This document shows positions 16,065 through 24,167 of a stretch of 35,047 nucleotides of DNA, piece by piece (positions within the stretch are counted from its first letter, which is position 1; each line of letters begins with the position of its first letter). Source of the DNA: Tropicimonas marinistellae. Lineage in GTDB: Bacteria > Pseudomonadota > Alphaproteobacteria > Rhodobacterales > Rhodobacteraceae. Under the pieces are notes generated by a model. The model was not told the DNA's origin, ran no database searches, and worked only from the letters and a program-made list of their open reading frames with translations. The stretch lies in assembly GCF_001509585.1 (NCBI RefSeq), contig NZ_LNCI01000023.1, positions 1 to 35,047 on the forward strand, written 5' to 3'. Both the position numbers and the translations under genes were made by a program.

Positions 16065-16629
16065 ACCTAGATAGTGCCATGTCACGAGCTCACTGTCATG
16101 ATCGATCCTTGAAGGAACCTTGAATCCGGCGGTGAGCAAGTTGACCGGCCGCCTTTTTAGCTATCCGAATAGTCCGTTCTCAGGTTGTTGCTTCACAGTG
16201 TTGCAATAACCAACAACGACACTGCAACTCGGTGGAAGCTGAAATAGCCGGAGGCACGCTAATGTTCGGAAGACCGCTCTTGCTTGGATAGTCTGCTCGA
16301 TCACGCATTGCAGGTGCGACAACAAGTTGAGAGAGGGGTAGAGGTCCGCTTTCAAGACGTCGCACTGCGGCGAACACATGCCGACGAATGGCTGATTTGG
16401 GCCGGTCGCGTCGATTGACTGAACGCCGCCTGCACGCTTCGACGTTCGCGACCAAGTGACGTGAACGGCCCGAACGCGCCGTTCGTGGAGGGTGCGGAGA
16501 ACGGCTGGAACTTGCCCGAAGAAGCCAAGAGCCTGAGCAGGTACTCCAATGCTCTCCAACTTGCGGTGTCGCTATCTGCTCAAGCGGCTCTATGGTAGAC
16601 TTGGCGCATTCAGCGGGGGGGATTTCGCG
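16065..16629. other. Intergenic DNA with degraded blocks
   Basis: No gene is supported. The region lies between the divergent DctP-like and TPR genes. A minus-strand reading of about 130 codons (16559-16161) has no domain and no ribosome site. The block around 16340-16400 (ggtccgctttcaagacgtcgc, then acatgccgacgaatggctga) resembles the decayed intergenic blocks near 3.25, 19.3 and 28.9 kb. The TPR gene could start at 16549 rather than 16630, which would take in part of this stretch. Confidence 0.45.
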
Positions 16630-18276
16630 ATGGAGTACTACGACCTCGGCGATTACACTCGGAAGATTTCAACGTCGTCAGATAATGCTCAGATATGGTT
16701 CGACCGGGGCTTGGCATGGACATATGCCTACAATCACGAAGAGGCGATCGTTTGCTTTCAAAAGGCTATTGCTGCCGACCCGGATTGCGCGATGGCGCAT
16801 TGGGGCATCGCGTATTGCATCGGACCGAACTATAACAAGCCTTGGGAAACCTTCGAGGACGACGAGAAGCCCGACTGCATCGCGTTGGCGAGAGCATCAA
16901 TCGATGCCGCCGCCGCGCTTCTGGATGGACTGTCACCCATTGAACGTGCCCTGATCGAGGCAATTCCGGCCCGCTATCCAACCTCGTCAGATATCGAGGA
17001 TTTCAGCCCGTGGAACGACGCCTTCGCAGCTGCAATGCGTAGAGTGCATGCTGAGTTCAGCAATGACCTGGACGTTTGCGCCGTCTTTGCCGAGTCGATT
17101 ATGAACCGGACCCCGTGGCAGCTTTGGGATCTGCCGACCGGGAAGCCCGCCGAAGGCGCCGACACGCTTGAGGCAATCAACGTGCTCGACACGGCGTTCT
17201 CCACGCTTCCCGGCGCATGGGAACACGCCGGACTTCTGCACATGTATATCCACCTGATGGAAATGTCGCCGCATCCCGAACGTGCGCTGCGCCACGGCGA
17301 TGCGCTCAGTACCCTGATTCCGGACGCCGGGCATCTACTGCATATGCCGACCCATGTCGACGTTTTGTGCGGCGACTACATGAACGTGGTGCTCCGCAAT
17401 CAAACGGCCATCGTTGCCGATCGGAAGTTCCTGGAGCGCGAAGGCCCCGACAATTTCTACTCCGTTTATCGCTGCCACAATTACCATTTCAAGATCTACG
17501 GCGCGATGTTCCTGGGGCAACCCACTGCAGCGTTGGAAGCAGCTGAAGAACTGATTGCAACATTGCCCTCTGAGACGCTTCGCCCCATGGCCGACTGGTT
17601 CGAAGGTTTCATCCCGATGAAGCAACATGTGCTGATCCGGTTTGGACGCTGGCAGGACATTCTCGATCAGGATCTGCCAGCTGATGAAGAACTTTTCAGC
17701 GTCACTCTTGCCATGATGCGGTACGCACGAACCGTCGCCTTGGCAAACCAACACAAGATCACCGACGCCGAGAGCGAAAGAGCCAGATTTTACGACGCCC
17801 TAGACAACGTGCCGGAAACCAGAATGCTGTTCAACAACACGTGTCGCGACATCCTGAAAGTTGCCGAGCAGATGATGTTGGGTGAGCTTGCCTATCACAA
17901 GGGAGAGCATGAGACCGCATTCGAACACCTGCGCAGATCGGTCGAGATTGATGACACGCTGCCCTACGACGAACCCTGGGGTTGGATGCAGCCCACGCGC
18001 CACGCGCTCGGCGCCCTTCTTCTGGAGCAAGGCCAGACGGAGGAAGCGGAAGAGGTCTATCGCGCCGACCTTGGTCTGGATAGAACGCTTAGCCGGGCCT
18101 GCCAGCATCCAGGCAATGTCTGGAGCCTGCACGGCTTACACGAATGCCTGACCCGGCGCGGTGAGACAGTCGAAGCGCCCCATATCAAACTACAACTGGA
18201 CAAGGCCGCTGCCCGGGCCGAAGTGCCGATCAAGGCATCGTGTTATTGCCGGCAGAAGGCTTTGGCGGCTGAGTAG
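16630..18276 (+). CDS. Large tetratricopeptide-repeat (TPR) protein, cytoplasmic
   Basis: The product is 548 residues with no signal peptide or membrane helix. TPR units are visible at about 19-60 (AQIWFDRGLAWTYAYNHEEA, then CFQKAIAADPDCAMAHWGIAY) and near the C-terminus (GELAYHKGEHETAFEHLRRS, then RHALGALLLEQGQTEEAEEV). A central block contains the conserved-looking LLHMPTHVDVLCGDYMNVV and WEHAGLLHMYIHLMEMSPHP, typical of a widespread TPR family of about 550 residues whose role is not established. The His-rich blocks could bind metal, which is inference. I prefer ATG 16630, after a run of seven G about 8 nt upstream; an alternative start at 16549 adds 27 residues. It is a single-gene unit. 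Confidence 0.85.
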   Translation: MEYYDLGDYTRKISTSSDNAQIWFDRGLAWTYAYNHEEAIVCFQKAIAADPDCAMAHWGIAYCIGPNYNKPWETFEDDEKPDCIALARASIDAAAALLDGLSPIERALIEAIPARYPTSSDIEDFSPWNDAFAAAMRRVHAEFSNDLDVCAVFAESIMNRTPWQLWDLPTGKPAEGADTLEAINVLDTAFSTLPGAWEHAGLLHMYIHLMEMSPHPERALRHGDALSTLIPDAGHLLHMPTHVDVLCGDYMNVVLRNQTAIVADRKFLEREGPDNFYSVYRCHNYHFKIYGAMFLGQPTAALEAAEELIATLPSETLRPMADWFEGFIPMKQHVLIRFGRWQDILDQDLPADEELFSVTLAMMRYARTVALANQHKITDAESERARFYDALDNVPETRMLFNNTCRDILKVAEQMMLGELAYHKGEHETAFEHLRRSVEIDDTLPYDEPWGWMQPTRHALGALLLEQGQTEEAEEVYRADLGLDRTLSRACQHPGNVWSLHGLHECLTRRGETVEAPHIKLQLDKAAARAEVPIKASCYCRQKALAAE

Positions 18277-18651
18277 TCGACCACCAGACGGACAGCGTGC
18301 GTCAATTGTAACGTCCACGTCGGTCGCTGATCTGCCGTCGATGCTGAACGCAGCGAATTTCGGCAGTCCGCCCTCCGCTCAGGTTTCCGCAGCCGCGTGA
18401 AGTTGTCTTTCTTCGTGCGGCGATAACGACGCGACCGTCCCAAATCCGACTTTCGACAGACCGACATTATTCCTCCGTGCGGTTCGTCGGAGGAGACGTT
18501 TATCGGCGGTGCAGCATGAACGGAGGATCAGGTACCGGCTGGGCGGGACCAGCTCGGAAGGCGCTTCTCCGGGAAGACGTATCGGCTTGTCGCTTGTCAA
18601 TGCCTGAACCAGGTCTCCATTCCAGAACGTGCTAATTCGCCAATGCCCGAA
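18277..18651. other. Intergenic DNA, no gene seen
   Basis: Between the TPR gene and the 3' end of the lipoprotein gene I see no supported gene. A 73-codon minus-strand reading (18600-18379) starts with TTG, has no ribosome site and matches nothing I recognise. No strong hairpin follows the TPR gene stop. Confidence 0.4.
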
Positions 18652-19020
18652 CTAGCCTAGTTTGTTGCAGAGCTGGCCTTCACTTGTCCACCCCGCAACC
18701 CGACCATCAGGCCCAAGGCGAAATACCCATCGGCAAGTGGAAAAAGTGCGGCCCGCACTAAGACTGGTCGCAGTTCCACTGCCGCTCAAGGAGGTTGTAG
18801 CCGTGGTCTGACGAGCTGGTGATCCGGGTCGGCGTGTTTCATAGACCAAGGCGGTTGCGGTGCGGCTTCGCGGCTGTCCCAGCTCGTATTCAAGCTCAGA
18901 AGCGCTTTTCCCGACTAGTAGCTGTGCGGTTCTACTGTTCAGCTCCACAGAGGGTGAAGTTGGCGTGCATGCTGAGAGCAAAAAGGCAATAGTCAGCATC
19001 GAATTCGCAGAGTGTTTCAT
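18652..19020 (-). CDS. Small lipoprotein with a BamE/SmpA-like fold pattern
   Basis: The product is 122 residues. The N-terminus is a lipoprotein signal with lipobox LSAC, making Cys18 the probable lipidated residue. After a short linker, the segment LLVGKSASELEYELGQPRSR resembles the first helices of BamE/SmpA-like small lipoproteins. It is followed by a Ser/Thr-rich loop and a C-terminal strand pair (CRWVFRLGPDGRVAGWTSEG) with two cysteines (in TCRW and QLCN) that could form a disulfide. The cellular role is unknown; it need not be the BAM subunit. I start at ATG 19020, because residues before it in a reading to 19080 do not look like an export signal. No operon partner is visible. Confidence 0.7.
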   Translation of the reverse strand: MKHSANSMLTIAFLLSACTPTSPSVELNSRTAQLLVGKSASELEYELGQPRSRTATALVYETRRPGSPARQTTATTSLSGSGTATSLSAGRTFSTCRWVFRLGPDGRVAGWTSEGQLCNKLG

Positions 19021-19374
19021 CCATAAATTCCACTGCCGTTCCACCGGTTCACGAACTACTTCGATTCCTCGTTCCGTCAAGCCGCCGTTACGCGTTGCTG
19101 CAGAGATCGGAGGAAAGTGTTTCTATATGAGCGAGGGGACCGATCGTTATTCCGCTCGCCCGGCAACGCTGTCGTGTTCGGTGATTCTGAGCCTTTGGCC
19201 CGTGAAAACGTCGCTTCCTGCGCATTGCTGCCGGTCACGATAGATGAGCGCTTTGCTCGTGCAGCATCTTCGGTGAACCAGAAGCGGCCATTCAAGGTGT
19301 GCGCGGCGATTGGCAGTGAAGAGCCCCGAAGCGGACATCCTTGACTTGGCCTGCAGTAGGCCGATTTGTGCGGC
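19021..19374. other. Intergenic DNA between lipoprotein and hemerythrin-like genes
   Basis: The region lies between two divergent genes and must hold both promoters, which I could not assign. It contains repeat copy 2 (19302-19339). Just upstream (cggtgaaccagaagcggccattcaagg at about 19271) is another variant of the same gaagcgg motif, so several decayed copies may lie in tandem. Confidence 0.5.
19302..19339 (+). repeat. Short dispersed repeat, copy 2
   Basis: This copy aligns with 112-148 over 38 columns with about 33 identities; the blocks cgcggcga, ggcagtga, gagccc and gaagcgg are intact in both. It lies 36 bp upstream of the hemerythrin-like gene start. Its role is unknown. Confidence 0.55.
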
Positions 19375-19956
19375 ATGACTGATCTTTCGAATCAATTGCT
19401 GGATGAACTGAGCCTCGACGAGGCTGACCGACCCAAAGCGCCGCCAGTGCCGGAGGCAACGGACATACACCGTCGCCAAGGCCGACAACTGGCCTCCATC
19501 CACAGTCATTACCTTAGAGAAATGGCTCAAATCGGCGCGATCCTGGCTAGGATCGAAGCGCGGGACACTCCGCCTGAGCACTTGAAGCGGCTCGTGCTTT
19601 CACTCGATATGGCTGAGAATTTTCGAGTGTTCGGATCGCTGTGCGGCCGTGAATGCCAAGTGCTCAAGTTTCACCACGACATTGAAAGCGCCGACATGTT
19701 TCCCCGGATTGAGGCCGCGGGTGCCGGCAGGTTTCGCGAGATTGTGGCGAAGCTGAAGGCGGAGCACGAGGTCGTCCATGAGTTGATCATCCGCCTCAGT
19801 CGTGCGGCACATACATTGGCGGAAGACCCCTCAGAGGCAAATTTCGTTCGAGCCGCAAATACATTCCGGAAACTGGAAGAGGTCGTGCGCTCCCATTTCG
19901 GCTACGAGGAAACCGAGTTGGCGGAGGCTATCGGGTATTACCTCGGATCGATCTGA
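19375..19956 (+). CDS. Hemerythrin-like (HHE) domain protein
   Basis: The product is 193 residues, cytoplasmic and all-helical. Candidate di-iron ligands follow the hemerythrin order: His in SIHSHYLREM (43-45), His and Glu in KFHHDIESADMFPRIE (100-104), His in KAEHEVVHELI (131-135), and His and Glu in SHFGYEETEL (174-179). Such proteins bind oxygen, or sense or buffer oxygen, nitric oxide or iron. The exact role cannot be read here. The first 35 residues are an extension without a recognised motif. I use ATG 19375; no clear ribosome site is visible, so the start is the least certain part. It is monocistronic, with divergent DNA upstream and no partner gene downstream. Confidence 0.85.
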   Translation: MTDLSNQLLDELSLDEADRPKAPPVPEATDIHRRQGRQLASIHSHYLREMAQIGAILARIEARDTPPEHLKRLVLSLDMAENFRVFGSLCGRECQVLKFHHDIESADMFPRIEAAGAGRFREIVAKLKAEHEVVHELIIRLSRAAHTLAEDPSEANFVRAANTFRKLEEVVRSHFGYEETELAEAIGYYLGSI

Positions 19957-20287
19957 CGCCGCCCTATCGTGAGACTCTCGCTCCCGGCCTTGAAGTGCGG
20001 CAATAATAGCCACTTCAACCGAAAGCAGATGTCGCTGACGAGACAGGCGGCGTGCCAAGCCAAAATGTGAGCGATCTCGTGAGATGTCCGCTCTGGGCCC
20101 AGAGTCACAGGAAACGTGCGGCGCCTTCTCGCAGACGCGGCAAGTCCTCGGACAGCGCGAACGACCCAGTGCCGCCGTTCAAAGAATGCGCCTGTCCTGC
20201 GGTTCGGCAGCACTGAACCAGCCATTTGTTGATTGCGCAGCATCCGATACGAAGCTGAAATGGTTACCTAACTGTGCTCGACGTCCG
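19957..20287. other. Intergenic DNA between two convergent genes
   Basis: No gene is supported. It separates the hemerythrin-like gene from the 3' end of the Crp/Fnr gene. A minus-oriented relative of the dispersed repeat (gatgtccgctctgggccc, 20083-20100) is present. Confidence 0.45.
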
Positions 20288-21013
20288 TCAGGCTCCATCC
20301 TTCTTGGGAGACTTGTCGACTCCAGCCGCTGCGCGCAGGGCATCGATGTCGGTCACGCTCATCCGACCATAGCTGCGCCGAATGATGCCGTTGCGTTCAA
20401 ACTCCTCAAGGTGAGATCCGACGACTGAACGGGAGAGGTTTGCCATCTGCGCGAGGTCGGATTGCGTGACGTCGATCTCCGACGAGACGGAGTCTTCTGC
20501 GGTTCCGAGACGCGCACCGCATAGACGGACAAGCACGGCAGCGAGGCGCGCCTTGGAGGAGCGGATCATCGCATCGTCGAGCGCCGCGACCGCAAGGCTC
20601 AGGTGCTCAAAGGCCAGCAGCCCGATGCCACGCCACAGTTCCGGCCGCTCGCGTGCAAGCGTTTCGATGGTCTTGGCTCCGATGAAAAGGTACTCGCACG
20701 AGCGTAACGCGGACATCGAGGTGATCCGCGGCGAGTCTGCGAGAAACTCGGCCTCGCCGAGCCACGCACCGGCGTGAAAGGTACTCAACATCGAAGGTCC
20801 GTGACGAGACCAAATCGTATCCATCCGCACACTTCCCGAGATCAATCCGTAGAGGCCGTCGGGTTTATCGCCATAGGTCCAGAAAACCGTACCTGAAGGG
20901 CATTTGTGACGAACGGCGGCATCGCGGACACGTTGCGCCAGATCCGCGGGTAGGACGGACAACCAGTCTGCGCGTGAAAGAAGCGCGTCCGCGCCATCAG
21001 GTGGCGAATGCAT
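20288..21013 (-). CDS. Crp/Fnr-family regulator 1, divergent to DUF3604 paralogue 2
   Basis: The product is 241 residues. Residues about 20-125 form a cyclic-nucleotide-binding-like beta barrel (FWTYGDKPDGLYGLISGSVR, then FHAGAWLGEAEFLADSPRI). A dimer helix and a C-terminal winged helix-turn-helix follow (VTQSDLAQMANLSRSVVGSH, then LEEFERNGIIRRSYGRMSV). There is no Fnr-type cysteine cluster, so an iron-sulfur oxygen sensor is unlikely; the ligand is unknown. I choose ATG 21013, with GGGGAG about 9 nt upstream, over a reading to 21052. The DUF3604 gene starts 157 bp away on the other strand, and an inverted repeat (21035-21053) lies just upstream of this gene, consistent with local and self control. 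Confidence 0.9.
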   Translation of the reverse strand: MHSPPDGADALLSRADWLSVLPADLAQRVRDAAVRHKCPSGTVFWTYGDKPDGLYGLISGSVRMDTIWSRHGPSMLSTFHAGAWLGEAEFLADSPRITSMSALRSCEYLFIGAKTIETLARERPELWRGIGLLAFEHLSLAVAALDDAMIRSSKARLAAVLVRLCGARLGTAEDSVSSEIDVTQSDLAQMANLSRSVVGSHLEEFERNGIIRRSYGRMSVTDIDALRAAAGVDKSPKKDGA

Positions 21014-21034
21014 GTGATCAATCTCCCCGCGCCA

Positions 21035-21053
21035 AATGCCTGAAACCGGCATT
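21035..21053. promoter_or_regulatory. Inverted repeat upstream of Crp/Fnr regulator 1 (candidate operator)
   Basis: Perfect arms aatgcc and ggcatt are separated by 7 nt. The repeat begins 22 bp upstream of the regulator start. In the same spacer, a second imperfect dyad ggcatacatgtgcc (21131-21144) lies 26 bp before the DUF3604 start and shares the GGCA/TGCC half. Operator function is inferred from position and symmetry. Confidence 0.35.
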
Positions 21054-21169
21054 CCTTGATGCCTATGCGTGCTACCTTGCTGTTGCGGCAGGTGTCCAGA
21101 TCTGACCGATCATTTATCGCATGGGGCGTCGGCATACATGTGCCTTCGCCTCTCAATGGGAGGATATTC

Positions 21170-23059
21170 ATGCGTTCTGTTGTACTTGCAGCGACCTTGG
21201 GCTGCGCACCTCTCTTCGCAGCAACGGCTCAGGAACTCCCGGGGCTCAGGCCCGGCACGGATATCGAGTATTCGCCCTACCTGCAGGAGGACTTTCCGAA
21301 CCAGGTCTTCTTCGGCGATACACACTTGCACACATCGTTCTCGGCCGATGCCGGGTTGGTCGGTGCAACGACGACGCCAGACGACGCGTTCCTTTTCGCC
21401 AAGGGCGAGGAAGTGATCTCCTCCAATGGCATCCCGGCGCGTCTTCAGCGACCGCTCGACTGGCTCGTGGTGACGGATCATGCGGAGAACCTCGGCATCC
21501 CTGCCGCCCTCGCGGCCGAAGACCCCGTCCTGACCGACACCGAATGGGGCGCCCAACTGGCCGAAATCGCTGCACCTGGCACGGAGGAATCGATGGTCGC
21601 CTCCTACGAATTCTGGATGCAGGCAACCTTCGCCGGCGAGGACCCATTGGCGGGGACGCCGTTCGGGCAGACCATGTGGAAGAAGGCGACCGAGGCCACT
21701 GAGCGCCACAACGACCCGGGCGCCTTCACCGCCTTCATCGGCTTCGAATGGACCTCGCAGCCCAATGGGTCGAACATGCACCGGAACATCATCTACCGGG
21801 ACGGTAAGGACCTCGCCGACCGGAAGGTGCCGATCAGTTCCTATGACAGCGACGATCCAGAGGTGCTCTGGGACTGGATGGCCGACTACGAGGAAACAAC
21901 GGGCGGCCGGATGTTCGCGATCCCGCATGGCGGCAACCTCTCCAACGGCCTGATGTTCGATGATATCACCCTGTCCGGTGAGCCGCTTACGGCGGACTAC
22001 GCGGAGCGCCGCATGCAATACGAACCACTCTACGAGATCACGCAAATGAAGGGCGACGGCGAAGCCCACCCGATGCTCTCGCCCGACGACGCGTTTGCGG
22101 ATTATGGCACATGGGACAAGGGCAGCTTCGGCCCTGAGCCGAAGACGCCGGACATGCTGCCCAAGGAATATGCCCGCTCCGCCCTGAAGCGTGGCCTCGC
22201 GTACGAAGCCGAACTCGGCGCCAACCCGTTCAAGTTCGGCGTCGTCGGCTCGACGGACGCGCACACCGGTCTGTCGACGTCGACGGAGGACAACTTTTTC
22301 GGCAAGGTCGCGCTCGTCGAGCCTACGGGCAATCCGATCCGCTACGAGGAAGCAATCACCGGCCGTGCGACACCTGATCCAGCCGACGACCTGACCCATG
22401 CGGACGCAATCGCATCCGGGATCGCCGCGGTCTGGGCGCGGGAGAACACGCGCGAGGCGCTCTGGGACGCGATGGAGCGGAAGGAAGTCTACGCGACGAC
22501 GGGAACGCGCCTCCGGGTCCGTGTTTTTGGCGGGTGGGATTTCGAGGAAGCGGACATGACCCGTTCCGACTTCGCCGCGCACGGCTACGAGGCCGGCGTT
22601 CCGATGGGCTCTGATCTGAGTGACGGGCCAGAAGGCGCCGTGCCGAAGCTTCTGATCCGTGCGCTGCGCGACCCCGATGGGGCCAATCTCGACCGGATCC
22701 AGGTGGTCAAGGGTTGGATCTCGGCTGAAGGACCGGGGGAGCGGGTTTACGACGTGGCATGGTCGGACGACCGCCAGCCCGACGCCGATGGCAAGCTGCC
22801 CCCGGTTGGCGATACGGTGGACCCGCAGACGGCAACCTATACGAACGCGATCGGGGAGCCCTATCTCGACGCCTTCTGGGCGGACCCGGATTTCGACCCG
22901 TCGCAGCGCGCCTTCTACTACGTCCGCGTGCTCGAAATCCCAACTCCGCGCTGGACGACCTATGACAGCGTCTTCTTCGGTATCGACCTACCCGAGACCG
23001 TGGATGCCAGCCAGCAGGAGCGCGCGTACACTTCGCCAATCTGGTACACGCCGGGTTGA
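21170..23059 (+). CDS. Secreted DUF3604 protein, paralogue 2 (predicted PHP-like metallohydrolase)
   Basis: The product is 629 residues with a signal peptide (1-20, ending AATA). The conserved metal-site set is complete: HLH at 52-54 (FFGDTHLHTSFSADAG), TDH at 102-104, IGFEWTS, MHRNIIYRD, PHGGNLSNGLMF and STDAHTGLS. The C-terminal blocks [23 protein letters not shown] and ERAYTSPIWYTPG are also present. HGGN in place of HNGN and the WDWMADYEETTGG block group it with paralogue 4 and not with paralogues 1 and 3. The start follows GGGAGGA closely. It is divergent from Crp/Fnr regulator 1 and is followed by a strong hairpin, so it is probably a single-gene transcript. The substrate is unknown. 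Confidence 0.88.
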   Translation: MRSVVLAATLGCAPLFAATAQELPGLRPGTDIEYSPYLQEDFPNQVFFGDTHLHTSFSADAGLVGATTTPDDAFLFAKGEEVISSNGIPARLQRPLDWLVVTDHAENLGIPAALAAEDPVLTDTEWGAQLAEIAAPGTEESMVASYEFWMQATFAGEDPLAGTPFGQTMWKKATEATERHNDPGAFTAFIGFEWTSQPNGSNMHRNIIYRDGKDLADRKVPISSYDSDDPEVLWDWMADYEETTGGRMFAIPHGGNLSNGLMFDDITLSGEPLTADYAERRMQYEPLYEITQMKGDGEAHPMLSPDDAFADYGTWDKGSFGPEPKTPDMLPKEYARSALKRGLAYEAELGANPFKFGVVGSTDAHTGLSTSTEDNFFGKVALVEPTGNPIRYEEAITGRATPDPADDLTHADAIASGIAAVWARENTREALWDAMERKEVYATTGTRLRVRVFGGWDFEEADMTRSDFAAHGYEAGVPMGSDLSDGPEGAVPKLLIRALRDPDGANLDRIQVVKGWISAEGPGERVYDVAWSDDRQPDADGKLPPVGDTVDPQTATYTNAIGEPYLDAFWADPDFDPSQRAFYYVRVLEIPTPRWTTYDSVFFGIDLPETVDASQQERAYTSPIWYTPG

Positions 23060-23362
23060 CCGATCACTTCGTCTCGCTCAATCGAGAAAAAAACGGCTCG
23101 ATTGCCGTGACAAGGGCGGCGCTACCCTCGTGGCGCCGCCCTACCTTACCGCCGCCGCCCTTCCGAAGCGTCATTTTAGTCTGTGAAATACTGCCAACGG
23201 AGCCGTTTCTGGTGACCGCAACTGCCATTCACGAAGGTCGGATTCTCAGCCCGACGAGCGGGCGCCTTTCGACTGCTGCGGATTCACACTTCCCGCCCTT
23301 CCTTACGAATGCTGCGCGCACAGGCTTGCGACTGGGTCGACTACGTTCGGAGATGAAGTCCC
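23060..23362. other. Intergenic DNA between convergent genes
   Basis: Besides the terminator at 23113-23142 I see no gene. Short open readings cross it in several frames without a domain or ribosome site. The block at 23225-23330 (ccattcacgaaggtcgg and following) resembles other degraded intergenic blocks of the window. Confidence 0.45.
23113..23142 (+). terminator. Strong hairpin after DUF3604 paralogue 2
   Basis: Perfect 10-bp arms agggcggcgc and gcgccgccct enclose a 10-nt loop about 53 nt past the DUF3604 stop. It lies between two convergent genes, so it may serve both strands. No T run follows it on the plus strand. Confidence 0.65.
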
Positions 23363-24124
23363 CTAAGCCGCTGGCATTACGCCCTCCGCTTCGGCCGCCA
23401 AGGCTTCAGGGTTCTTGATCAAGGTAAGGGCGTATTTCAGTTCAATCATGTTCCTGGCTTCAAAGTCCTTGAGAAGCAAAGATGCCGTTGATGGAGACAG
23501 GTTCGCCAGAGCCGAGATTTCAGCCTGACTGGCCGGGACTTTGTCCATTTCGACATTGCTTTGGTGGATACCTCTTCGGCCGCACAATCGAAGGAGTGTC
23601 GCCGCCAAACGCATACGGCCTGTTCGAAGAAGAAGGTCGTTTGCAGCTGACATCGACAGCAAGAGTGTGAGAGCACATAATGCGCCGAGGGCTACGAGTA
23701 CTTCGGGGCGGCGCTTCGAAAGACGTCGAAACCCGGCATAAGGAACTCGAACTAATTCGGCGCGTCCGGCGACATTGTGCTCCACGACACCTGGAGAATT
23801 CAGGAAAAGCTCAGCAGATCCAAACCAAGTTCCGGGGCCATGAACGTGGGCAAGAGCCGGTTCCATTTCGTTGCTGCCGACGAGGACCCGCACTTGACCC
23901 GACGCAATGCCCCAGATGTACTCCTGTTTCTGACCGAACCCGTAGATCACGTCCTGATCGCTAAAGGATACACTTTCCGAGAGCGCTCGAACCTCCTCCA
24001 GCGCGTCGTTGGACAGGCTGCCGAGCCAAGTTGCCTTGAACGGGTCTGCGACCTGCAACTCCTCCAAAACCTCCGAAATCAGAAAGTCTTGAGTGACCGT
24101 CTCCGCTATCGTTTCAGGTGTCAA
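23363..24124 (-). CDS. Crp/Fnr-family regulator 2, divergent to DUF3604 paralogue 3
   Basis: The product is up to 253 residues. An effector-binding beta barrel (YGFGQKQEYIWGIASGQVRV, then HVHGPGTWFGSAELFLNSPG) is followed by a dimer helix with RMRLAATLLRLCGRR and a C-terminal winged helix-turn-helix (ASQAEISALANLSPSTASLL, then LKDFEARNMIELKYALTLI). It resembles regulator 1 in layout (LLRLCGRR against LVRLCGARL), so the two are probably old paralogues. No Fnr-type cysteine cluster is seen. The start is uncertain: 24124 is a TTG without a clear ribosome site, and internal TTG codons near residues 20-23 are alternatives. The DUF3604 gene begins 44 bp away on the opposite strand, so the promoters must overlap. 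Confidence 0.88.
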   Translation of the reverse strand: MTPETIAETVTQDFLISEVLEELQVADPFKATWLGSLSNDALEEVRALSESVSFSDQDVIYGFGQKQEYIWGIASGQVRVLVGSNEMEPALAHVHGPGTWFGSAELFLNSPGVVEHNVAGRAELVRVPYAGFRRLSKRRPEVLVALGALCALTLLLSMSAANDLLLRTGRMRLAATLLRLCGRRGIHQSNVEMDKVPASQAEISALANLSPSTASLLLKDFEARNMIELKYALTLIKNPEALAAEAEGVMPAA

Positions 24125-24136
24125 CCGCGAGGGTTG
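24122..24136. promoter_or_regulatory. Inverted repeat in the 44-bp divergent spacer (candidate operator)
   Basis: The arms caacc and ggttg are separated by 5 nt (gcgag) and lie at the start of regulator 2, 32 bp before the DUF3604 start. With such a short spacer the site would affect both directions. Short arms like these can arise by chance, so confidence is low. Confidence 0.25.
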
Positions 24137-24167
24137 CGCAAAGATTGACGCAGATGGGTTGGAAAAG

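Noticed and set aside
16161-16559. 132-codon minus-strand reading upstream of the TPR gene
   Set aside because: No ribosome site or domain, and it contains blocks that resemble degraded intergenic sequence elsewhere in the window.
18379-18600. 73-codon minus-strand reading between the TPR and lipoprotein genes
   Set aside because: It starts with TTG without a ribosome site, and nothing recognisable is encoded.
21110-22582. 490-codon minus-strand reading across DUF3604 paralogue 2
   Set aside because: It is fully antisense to a well-supported gene and rich in Arg/Gly/Val as expected for shadow frames; similar antisense frames exist over paralogues 1, 3 and 4.
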